From: Oscillospiraceae bacterium
GTDB lineage: Bacteria > Bacillota_A > Clostridia > Oscillospirales > Ruminococcaceae
Assembly (NCBI GenBank): GCA_017400025.1
Contig: JAFQAF010000101.1
Span: forward strand, 1-5,148
Length of the DNA stretch: 5,148 nucleotides
Reading direction: 5' to 3'
The notes under the pieces were generated by a model, which was given only the letters and a program-made list of their open reading frames with translations, searched no databases and was not told the DNA's origin. A program made the position numbers and the translations under genes. How positions within the stretch are numbered: the first letter of the stretch is position 1; every line of letters starts with the position of its first letter. Below, piece after piece: positions 1 through 5,148 of the stretch.

Positions 1-998
1 AACCTACATCTTCTCTCACACAGAACGAAGTTGAAGCCCTGTTCAGAATTATTGAAGACCTTAAAGCAGAAGGTGTTTCAATAGTTTATATCTCACATAA
101 AATGGACGAAATCCTCCGCATTTCCGACGAAGTTACCATCATGCGTGACGGCCAGTATGTAGGCACATGGGATGCAAAGGAACTGACAACTGACCTTATT
201 ATAACCAGGATGGTTGGCCGTGAACTTGCAAACCTCTATCCGCCAAGAGAAAATGTGCCAGGTGAAGTTGTGTTCGAGGTTGAAGATTTCACATCTATCA
301 ATCCTCGCTCTTTCAGAAATGTCAATTTCAATGTGCGCAAAGGTGAAATCCTGGGTGTTGCCGGCCTGGTTGGTGCACAGCGTACAGAACTGATGGAAGG
401 CATCTTCGGTATCCGTTCACACTCCAAAGGCACTATCAGATATCAGGGCAAAGAAATGAAAATCAGCCGCCCTAAAGATGCTATCGACAATGGTATAGCC
501 ATGCTGACAGAAGACCGCCGTGCTACAGGTATCATGGGCGTTCTGTCAATTGCAGACAATATTTCTATCGCTTCCCTCAATCAGTACCTTGACTTCGGCG
601 TTATGATCAACGACAGAAAGATTGAGGATCTGGTGCAGGACAATATCAAGAAAATGAACACAAAAACTCCATCCAGCAAGACACAGATTCAGTCTCTGTC
701 CGGCGGTAACCAGCAGAAAGTTCTTATCGGACGCTGGCTGGCAAACAATCCGGATGTTCTTATCCTTGATGAGCCTACACGTGGTATCGACGTTGGTGCA
801 AAATACGAAATTTATACAATTATTGCCGACCTTGCAAAACAGGGTAAGAGCATCATTATGATTTCCAGTGAAATGGCCGAAATTATCGGTATGTCAGACA
901 GAGTTATGGTTATGTGTGACGGCCGAGTAACAGGCTTTATCGACGGCAAAGATGCCACACAGGAAAACATTATGGAACTGGCAACTCAGTTTGAATAA
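1..998 (+). CDS. mglA: MglA, galactose/methyl-galactoside ABC importer ATP-binding protein (5' partial)
   Basis: This is the 3' part of a tandem-NBD sugar importer ATPase that powers galactose/methyl-galactoside uptake through MglC on the cytoplasmic face of the membrane. The reading frame is open from the window edge; the first full codon is at position 3, about 331 residues are visible, and the family is usually about 500 long. The window opens inside the first domain's Walker B/D-loop (PTSSLT, bases 3-20; the preceding 'aa' fits the end of the catalytic Glu codon), followed by the H-loop YISHKMDE. The second domain has a degenerate Walker A, GLVGAQRTEL (bases 363-392), with no GK[ST]; an ABC signature LSGGNQQKV (696-722); Walker B ILDEPTRGID (762-791); and a Ser-Ser-Glu where the H-loop His would be. 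A degenerate second site is normal in the RbsA/MglA/AraG group. The internal ATG at 102 is not the start. The MglA assignment over RbsA rests mainly on the neighbouring MglC and gal genes. It is cut by the window, not broken. Confidence 0.93.
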   Translation, partial: PTSSLTQNEVEALFRIIEDLKAEGVSIVYISHKMDEILRISDEVTIMRDGQYVGTWDAKELTTDLIITRMVGRELANLYPPRENVPGEVVFEVEDFTSINPRSFRNVNFNVRKGEILGVAGLVGAQRTELMEGIFGIRSHSKGTIRYQGKEMKISRPKDAIDNGIAMLTEDRRATGIMGVLSIADNISIASLNQYLDFGVMINDRKIEDLVQDNIKKMNTKTPSSKTQIQSLSGGNQQKVLIGRWLANNPDVLILDEPTRGIDVGAKYEIYTIIADLAKQGKSIIMISSEMAEIIGMSDRVMVMCDGRVTGFIDGKDATQENIMELATQFE

Positions 999-1003
999 GG
1001 AGG
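996..1003 (+). promoter_or_regulatory. Ribosome-binding site of mglC, unusually far from the start
   Basis: TAAGGAGG is a perfect Shine-Dalgarno match and includes the mglA stop codon TAA (996-998). The spacer to the mglC ATG at 1017 is 13 nt, longer than the usual 5-9. No ATG, GTG or TTG in the mglC frame lies closer, so ATG 1017 remains the best start. Confidence 0.75.
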
Positions 1004-1016
1004 ATTACATAATATT

Positions 1017-2030
1017 ATGAAAACTAAACAGTCTTTCCCACAGAAAGCGTGGGCTTATATTAAAGGCAACCCTATCGTGGTTGCTATGGTATTGGTTGCT
1101 CTGTACTGCTGTTTCACAGTAGATAACTTCTTCTCAATGGCAAACTTCAATAACCTTTCATCCAACACAGCTGTACGTTTCCTGATTGCTCTGGGCGTTT
1201 CAGGATGTCTTATCACAAAAGGTACAGACCTTTCCGCCGGCCGTCAGGTTGGTCTGGCAGCATGTATCGCAGGTGTTCTCCTCCAGCGTGCTGACTACAC
1301 AGGCCGCCTCCTTCCAAACATGCCTGAAATGAATATGTGGGTTGTTCTTCTTATCGTTCTGGCTGTTGGTTGTGTTATTGGCTGCCTTAATGGTATCGTT
1401 ATTTCTATTCTGAATGTACCACCATTTATCGCAACACTTGGTACACAGACAATTATCTACGGCTGCTGTCTTATCTTTACAAATGCACAGCCAATCGGTG
1501 GTTTCCAGAAAGCATATACAACATTCATCAACAGAAAATTCTTCAATACTGACAGCTTTGCAGGTATTCCTCTTTATCTGATTGTTGCTGTTATCTTCTT
1601 TGGAATTTTCTGGTTCCTTTACAACAAAACAACTTATGGTAAATATATGTACGCTATCGGCGGTAACGAAAACGCTGCTGAAGTTTCCGGTGTAAATACA
1701 AAGAAATCCAAAATCCTTATCTACACAATGGCAGGTTTTATGTATGCTATGGCAGGTTATCTGCTGGCTGCTAAATCCGGTGGTGCATCATCCTCACTGG
1801 GTAATGGTTACGAACTGGAAGCTATCGCTGGTTGTACAATCGGTGGTGTTTCCACAACAGGTGGTATCGGTACTGTAGGCGGCATCCTGGTTGGTGTTCT
1901 GGTATTTGAACTTCTGAAAGTTGTTCTGCAGTTCCTCCAGGTAAACCCATACTACAACTACATTGCACAGGGTCTTGTTATCGTAATCGCTGTTGCTCTT
2001 GACATCCGCAAATACGTTAAAAAGAAATAA
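1017..2030 (+). CDS. mglC: MglC, galactose/methyl-galactoside ABC importer permease
   Basis: This is the integral membrane subunit that forms the galactose/methyl-galactoside translocation path and docks to MglA. The 337 residues match the family length (about 336 in E. coli). The protein is strongly hydrophobic, with likely membrane segments near residues 18-34, 53-66, 76-90, 107-131, 136-155, 183-202, 233-252, 285-305 and 314-329. Family hallmarks are GTDLSAGRQVGLAA (residues 69-82), which is the MglC-type version of the motif that reads GIDLSVG in ribose permeases; the cytoplasmic coupling loop YAIGGNENAAEVSGV (212-226); and the Gly-rich AIAGCTIGGVSTTGG block (269-283). The lysine-rich C-terminus (KYVKKK) fits a cytoplasmic end. 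It follows mglA after 18 bp and its TAA stop overlaps the ATG of the next small gene, so it is part of the same transcript. A related pentose or autoinducer-2 permease is less likely given the RQVGLAA motif and the downstream galK/galT. Confidence 0.95.
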   Translation: MKTKQSFPQKAWAYIKGNPIVVAMVLVALYCCFTVDNFFSMANFNNLSSNTAVRFLIALGVSGCLITKGTDLSAGRQVGLAACIAGVLLQRADYTGRLLPNMPEMNMWVVLLIVLAVGCVIGCLNGIVISILNVPPFIATLGTQTIIYGCCLIFTNAQPIGGFQKAYTTFINRKFFNTDSFAGIPLYLIVAVIFFGIFWFLYNKTTYGKYMYAIGGNENAAEVSGVNTKKSKILIYTMAGFMYAMAGYLLAAKSGGASSSLGNGYELEAIAGCTIGGVSTTGGIGTVGGILVGVLVFELLKVVLQFLQVNPYYNYIAQGLVIVIAVALDIRKYVKKK

Positions 2031-2281
2031 TGGAAAACAAAGAAAAAAACGAAATTATCCGGGACGAAATCCTTTCTGAAGAAAATGATGAAATGGACGA
2101 AGACGGAGATTGGGAAAATACTGATGTGGAAATCAAGCCTATGTGGCAGCTGATGAAAGAACAGCAGTATGCAAAGCTGAACGTTACAGAAAAACAGCTG
2201 AATATTGTGATAGCTCTTGCGAGTGCGGCCCTTGCCGTACTGGTTATAGTTATAGGACTTGATGCAGCGGGAGTATTTTAA
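2030..2281 (+). CDS. Small acidic single-pass membrane protein of unknown function, mgl operon
   Basis: I do not recognise this 83-residue protein. The first 34 residues carry about 16 Asp/Glu (for example SEENDEMDEDGD, residues 16-27) and should be soluble and strongly negative. A middle part, about residues 35-56, contains PMWQLMKEQQYAKL. One hydrophobic helix spans roughly residues 57-76 (IVIALASAALAVLVIVIGL), leaving only a short tail, DAAGVF. There is no signal peptide-like N-terminus, so the likely topology is tail-anchored with the acidic domain in the cytoplasm. It is probably real: its ATG overlaps the mglC stop (TAATG, 2028-2032), it fills nearly the whole mglC-galK gap, and its composition is that of a coherent protein. 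No clear Shine-Dalgarno precedes it, so translation probably depends on ribosomes finishing mglC. From position, a role as an accessory or regulator of the MglAC importer is plausible but is inference only. Confidence 0.72.
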   Translation: MENKEKNEIIRDEILSEENDEMDEDGDWENTDVEIKPMWQLMKEQQYAKLNVTEKQLNIVIALASAALAVLVIVIGLDAAGVF

Positions 2282-2291
2282 TTAAACTTTT

Positions 2292-2321
2292 AATATGGCT
2301 GCTGAATATAGCAGCCATATT
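2292..2321 (+). terminator. Intercistronic hairpin between the transporter block and galK; weak terminator or mRNA-stabilising stem
   Basis: A perfect 12-bp inverted repeat, AATATGGCTGCT / AGCAGCCATATT, with a 6-nt loop (GAATAT), starts 10 nt after the small ORF's stop. It is followed by GTGTATACA instead of a run of T, so it is not a canonical Rho-independent terminator on the + strand; the opposite strand also lacks a proper T-run next to the stem. It may pause polymerase, terminate partially, or protect the 3' end of the mgl part of the mRNA from exonucleases. The structure is seen; the function is inferred. Confidence 0.5.
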
Positions 2322-2356
2322 GTGTATACAGTGAAAATCATACATATATCTTTGAC

Positions 2357-2365
2357 AGAGGTGAT
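2357..2365 (+). promoter_or_regulatory. Ribosome-binding site of galK, supporting the GTG start
   Basis: AGAGGTGAT contains GAGGTGAT (2358-2365), an 8-base match to the 16S rRNA 3'-end complement. The spacer from the GG at 2360-2361 to the GTG at 2369 is 7 nt, which is ideal. The next in-frame Met lies at residue 50, beyond the sugar-binding motif, so the GTG is the start. Confidence 0.8.
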
Positions 2366-2368
2366 ATT

Positions 2369-3556
2369 GTGACATATATTAATCCTGAATTTGAAAAGAA
2401 CTTTGGTACAAAAGCACAGTATCTGTTTTCTGCCCCAGGCAGAACAGAACTTTCCGGCAACCACACTGACCATCAGCACGGCTGTGTGCTGGCAGGTGCA
2501 GTAAATCTGGAAATGCTGGCATGGGTAAAACCAAATGACACAGCCATTATACGCGTGCTGTCAGAAGGCTACCCTATGAGTGTGATTGACCTTAACGATA
2601 TTGAAATAAAAGAAGAAGAAAAAAACACTACAAATTCCCTTATCCGCGGTATCGCTGCAAAATTTATGCAGATGGGCTGTGAGGTAAAAGGCTTTGATGC
2701 CTATGTTACTTCCACAGTTCTGCCGGGCAGCGGTCTGTCCAGCTCTGCAGCTTACGAAGTGCTGATTGGCACAATCATCAACCACCTGTACAACGGTGCA
2801 AAAGCAACTGATGTGGAAATTGCACAGATTGGCCAGTGGGCAGAAAATGTTTATTTCGGCAAGCCTTGCGGTCTTATGGACCAGACAGCCTCATCCGTAG
2901 GCAGCGTTATCGGTATTGACTTTGCCGATACAGCCAACCCTGTGGTGGAAAAAATTGACCTTGACCTTACAGCCAACGGCTATGCGCTGTGCATTATTGA
3001 TTCCGGTGCAGACCATGCCGACCTTACTGATGAATATGCAGCTATCACAGTTGAACTGAAAAATGTGTGCAGAGTATTCAGCAAGGAATATCTGCGTGAA
3101 GTGGATGAAGAGGAATTCTATGCAAACATCGCAAAAGTGAGAGAAGCAGCAGGCGATAGGGCTACACTGCGTGCAATGCACATTTTTGCAGAAAACAAAC
3201 GTGTTGCTCTCCAGAAAGATGCACTGAAAAACAACGATTTTGATACATTCCTCAGATATGTTACAGAGTCCGGTCTTTCCTCCTGGAGATTTTTACAGAA
3301 TGTAACTCCTACAGGACGGACAAAACACCAGGAAGTTGCTTTTGCCCTGGCACTGGCAGAAAAACTGCTGGCGGGCAAAAAAGGTGCATGCCGCGTACAT
3401 GGCGGCGGCTTTGCAGGCACTATCCAGGCATTTGTTCCGCTGGATTATCTTGATACATTCAAAACAGCAATGGAAAACGCTCTTGGCGCCGGCAGATGTC
3501 ACGTGCTTTCTATCCGTGCAGAAGGCGGCATACTTGTAAAAGAAGGTGAATTCTGA
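2369..3556 (+). CDS. galK: GalK, galactokinase (GHMP family), divergent clostridial type
   Basis: This enzyme phosphorylates galactose at C1 with ATP, the first committed Leloir step, in the cytoplasm. The 395 residues match the usual size. Motif 1, PGRTELSGNHTDHQHG (residues 23-38), corresponds to the galactokinase signature normally reading GRxNLIGEHTDY. The GHMP ATP loop is PGSGLSSSAA (119-128). CGLMDQ (167-172) carries the presumed catalytic Asp171, and GGGFAGT (345-351) is the C-terminal GHMP motif. By alignment to human GALK1, Arg25, His32, Asp34 and Asp171 keep the sugar-contacting positions (Arg37, His44, Asp46, Asp186), but the Glu43 position is Asn31. The EYxxRRRQC segment of classical GalK is also replaced (EYAAITVEL, 222-230). 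The start is GTG, set by a strong ribosome-binding site. The stop overlaps the galT ATG (TGATG). Coupling to galT makes galactokinase the best call; another GHMP sugar kinase remains possible because of the altered motif. Confidence 0.9.
   Translation: MTYINPEFEKNFGTKAQYLFSAPGRTELSGNHTDHQHGCVLAGAVNLEMLAWVKPNDTAIIRVLSEGYPMSVIDLNDIEIKEEEKNTTNSLIRGIAAKFMQMGCEVKGFDAYVTSTVLPGSGLSSSAAYEVLIGTIINHLYNGAKATDVEIAQIGQWAENVYFGKPCGLMDQTASSVGSVIGIDFADTANPVVEKIDLDLTANGYALCIIDSGADHADLTDEYAAITVELKNVCRVFSKEYLREVDEEEFYANIAKVREAAGDRATLRAMHIFAENKRVALQKDALKNNDFDTFLRYVTESGLSSWRFLQNVTPTGRTKHQEVAFALALAEKLLAGKKGACRVHGGGFAGTIQAFVPLDYLDTFKTAMENALGAGRCHVLSIRAEGGILVKEGEF
3542..3549 (+). promoter_or_regulatory. Ribosome-binding site of galT inside the galK 3' end
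   Basis: GAAGGTGA lies in the last codons of galK. The GG at 3545-3546 is 9 nt from the galT ATG at 3556, whose first base is the last base of the galK TGA. Direct initiation and termination-reinitiation are therefore both possible, which would keep GalK and GalT output linked. Confidence 0.65.
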
Positions 3557-5049
3557 TGGTTGATTCCTATATTCTTGCTCTTGTTGACTATGCAGTGGAA
3601 AAGGGCCTTATTGAAAAAGAGGACCGTATTTTCGCTGTGAACAGAGTGCTGGAAGTTATGCAACTGAACAGCATAGAAACAGATGCACAGCCTGCAAAAA
3701 CAGCAGGTCTGGAAGAAATTCTTTCTGTCCTTATTGCAGATGCGGTGGAAAGAGGCGTATGTGATGACAACTTAACAGCCTATGACCTGTTTGATACAAA
3801 GCTGATGGGCGTTTTCACACCTTTCCCATCCACAGTGAGAAAACAGTTTGCACAGCTGTATGCACAGGACAGCAGAAAGGCAACAGACTGGTACTACAAC
3901 CTGTCCAGAAATACAAACTATATCCGCACAGAACGTGTGGCAAGGGACAAAAAGTGGAAATTTGATTGCGAATACGGCGAACTGGATATTACAATAAACC
4001 TTTCCAAACCGGAAAAAGACCCGCGCGCCATCGCTGCAGAAAAAAATGCACCTCAGTCCAATTATCCCAAGTGCCAGCTCTGCCGGGAAAACGAAGGCTA
4101 TGCAGGCAGAATGAACCATCCTGCCAGACAGAACCACAGAATTATCCCGGTTACTATCAATGATTCAGACTGGTTCTTCCAGTATTCCCCATACGTTTAT
4201 TACAACGAGCACTGCATTGTTTTCAACAGTCAGCATATTCCTATGAAAATAGAAAAAGCCACTTTCGGCAAACTGCTGGACTTTGTAAAACAGTTCCCGC
4301 ACTACTTTGTGGGCTCCAATGCAGACCTGCCTATAGTTGGCGGCTCAATCTTGAGCCATGACCATTTCCAGGGCGGTAACTACACCTTTACAATGGCAAA
4401 GGCCGGTATCGAAAAGGAAATTGTGTTCAGAGGCTATGAGGATGTGCAGGCCGGCATAGTAAAATGGCCTATGTCTGTTATTCGTCTGTCTTCACCGGAC
4501 ACAGACCGCCTTATAGAACTGGCAGACAAGATTCTGCTGGAATGGCGTGAATACACAGACGAAGCCGCATTTGTATGTGCATATACAGAAGGTGTGCCAC
4601 ACAATACAATCACACCAATCGCCAGAAAAGTGGGCGAAAACTACCAGCTGGACCTGGTGTTGAGAAATAACATCACCACTGAGGACAGACCGCTGGGTGT
4701 ATATCATCCAAACCCATCCCTCCACCATATCAAAAAAGAAAATATCGGTCTTATTGAGGTTATGGGGCTGGCTGTTCTCCCGGGCAGACTCAGCAGAGAA
4801 CTGGACAGCCTGAAAACAGCTGTACTTGCAGGGGCAGACCTGCGTGCTGATGAAACTCTTGAAAAACATGCAGACTGGATTGACCGGCTGAAAGAAAAAT
4901 ATACATTTACAGCCGAAAACACAGAAGAAATTCTCAGACAGGAAACAGGCAGAGTTTTCAAGGAAGTTCTGGAAGATGCAGGCGTTTACAAATGTACTGC
5001 TGAAGGCAGAGCAGCATTTATGCGCTTTATTGATAAAGTTAACGGCTGA
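3556..5049 (+). CDS. galT: GalT, galactose-1-phosphate uridylyltransferase, family 2
   Basis: This cytoplasmic enzyme exchanges UMP between UDP-glucose and galactose-1-phosphate, giving UDP-galactose and glucose-1-phosphate. The 497 residues fit the long family 2 enzyme of Firmicutes rather than the roughly 350-residue enterobacterial or animal type. Visible hallmarks are KCQLCRENEGYAGR (residues 172-185) with a Cys-x-x-Cys pair that may bind metal; ILSHDHFQGGNY (265-276), where His-Asp-His (268-270) replaces the HPH of family 1 and should contain the uridylylated His; and the conserved stretch RNNITTEDRPLGVYHPNPSL (370-389), which continues into HHIKKENIGLIEVMGLAVLP (390-409). The start ATG at 3556 gives the expected N-terminus with a helical region before the catalytic core. 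It is translationally coupled to galK and is the last gene of the operon, ending 10 bp before a strong terminator. The reading frame is intact, with no sign of damage. Confidence 0.96.
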   Translation: MVDSYILALVDYAVEKGLIEKEDRIFAVNRVLEVMQLNSIETDAQPAKTAGLEEILSVLIADAVERGVCDDNLTAYDLFDTKLMGVFTPFPSTVRKQFAQLYAQDSRKATDWYYNLSRNTNYIRTERVARDKKWKFDCEYGELDITINLSKPEKDPRAIAAEKNAPQSNYPKCQLCRENEGYAGRMNHPARQNHRIIPVTINDSDWFFQYSPYVYYNEHCIVFNSQHIPMKIEKATFGKLLDFVKQFPHYFVGSNADLPIVGGSILSHDHFQGGNYTFTMAKAGIEKEIVFRGYEDVQAGIVKWPMSVIRLSSPDTDRLIELADKILLEWREYTDEAAFVCAYTEGVPHNTITPIARKVGENYQLDLVLRNNITTEDRPLGVYHPNPSLHHIKKENIGLIEVMGLAVLPGRLSRELDSLKTAVLAGADLRADETLEKHADWIDRLKEKYTFTAENTEEILRQETGRVFKEVLEDAGVYKCTAEGRAAFMRFIDKVNG

Positions 5050-5059
5050 ATATACAGAT

Positions 5060-5093
5060 AATAAAAGCTATGGCTTACGCCATAGCTTTTATT
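5060..5093 (+). terminator. Rho-independent terminator of the operon, probably bidirectional
   Basis: A perfect 15-bp inverted repeat has the core AGCTATGGC / GCCATAGCT with a 4-nt loop TTAC (5075-5078), flanked by AATAAA on the left and TTTATT on the right, then GCTTTAT. It lies 10 bp after the galT stop. The A-rich left flank and T-rich right flank mean it could also end transcripts arriving from the opposite strand, as expected if a convergent gene lies beyond the window. Confidence 0.9.
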
Positions 5094-5096
5094 GCT

Positions 5097-5130
5097 TTAT
5101 ATGATAATATAATGTTATATTATTATATAA
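5097..5130. repeat. AT-rich imperfect palindrome downstream of the operon
   Basis: Arms 5097-5112 and 5115-5130 pair over 16 positions with one G/T exception (5103/5124); the inner nine pairs are perfect (ATAATATAA / TTATATTAT) around a TG centre. Almost all bases are A or T, so chance palindromes are common here. No gene is visible from 5050 to 5148; the stretch holds only the terminator and this AT-rich sequence. Confidence 0.4.
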
Positions 5131-5148
5131 TAATTTTAAATTTATATA

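Noticed and set aside
363..392. Broken Walker A in the second MglA domain (GLVGAQRTEL, no GK[ST])
   Set aside because: A degenerate P-loop in the second domain is usual for tandem sugar ABC ATPases such as RbsA, AraG and MglA, and the signature and Walker B of that domain are intact, so it is not a defect.
102..998. A complete 298-residue ATPase starting at ATG 102
   Set aside because: The same frame is open to the window edge and encodes the PTSSLT and YISHK motifs before that ATG, so the ATG is internal and the gene is cut by the window.
2282..2479. Reverse-strand ORF across the mglC-galK gap
   Set aside because: It runs over the inverted repeat and antisense to the conserved galK N-terminus, has no ribosome-binding site I can see, and its translation looks like no protein family.
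2561..3502. Several antisense ORFs of 69-100 residues within galK
   Set aside because: They lie entirely opposite a well-supported gene, overlap one another, are rich in Cys, Phe and Ser as expected from reverse reading of these codons, and lack start signals.
3336..3539. Forward 67-residue ORF inside galK
   Set aside because: It is an out-of-frame shadow of the galK C-terminal GHMP motif region, with no ribosome-binding site and no recognisable content.
3588..4961. Antisense and out-of-frame ORFs within galT (up to 125 residues)
   Set aside because: All are shadows of the strongly conserved galT coding frame; none has independent support.
1..5148. CRISPR array, tRNA/rRNA, insertion sequence, phage or defence genes
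   Set aside because: No regularly spaced repeats, RNA gene sequences, transposase motifs or terminal inverted repeats were seen; the window is almost fully occupied by intact sugar-metabolism genes.

Overview
The window holds the end of a galactose import operon followed by two Leloir pathway genes, all on the + strand. In order they are: the 3' part of mglA (ATPase of the Mgl galactose/methyl-galactoside ABC importer), mglC (its permease), a small gene for an unrecognised acidic protein with one membrane segment, galK (galactokinase) and galT (galactose-1-phosphate uridylyltransferase, family 2). Imported galactose would be phosphorylated by GalK, and the galactose-1-phosphate would then be converted by GalT to UDP-galactose, releasing glucose-1-phosphate. 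The periplasmic-type binding protein (mglB) and the first half of mglA would lie upstream of the window. No epimerase (galE) or mutarotase (galM) is present here.

The sequence suggests a Gram-positive anaerobe of the Clostridia, perhaps a gut Oscillospiraceae/Ruminococcus-like species. The reasons are low-to-moderate GC, strong Shine-Dalgarno sites, a family 2 GalT of about 500 residues, and a galactokinase with the PGRTELSGNHTDHQHG motif, which I associate with clostridial GalK rather than with the enterobacterial or animal form. This placement is inference, not a database result.

Layout: 1-998 mglA (5' cut by the window edge); 1017-2030 mglC; 2030-2281 small ORF, sharing one base with mglC; 2282-2368 an intercistronic gap with a perfect 12-bp hairpin and the galK ribosome-binding site; 2369-3556 galK (GTG start); 3556-5049 galT, sharing one base with galK; 5060-5093 a strong terminator hairpin; 5094-5148 very AT-rich non-coding sequence. 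The tight spacing points to co-transcription of mglA-mglC-small ORF and of galK-galT. The 87-bp gap with the hairpin is the only place where the two blocks could be regulated separately.

Most of the window is ordinary sugar catabolism. The two points that merit follow-up are the uncharacterised acidic membrane microprotein embedded between permease and kinase, and the altered sugar-binding motif of GalK.
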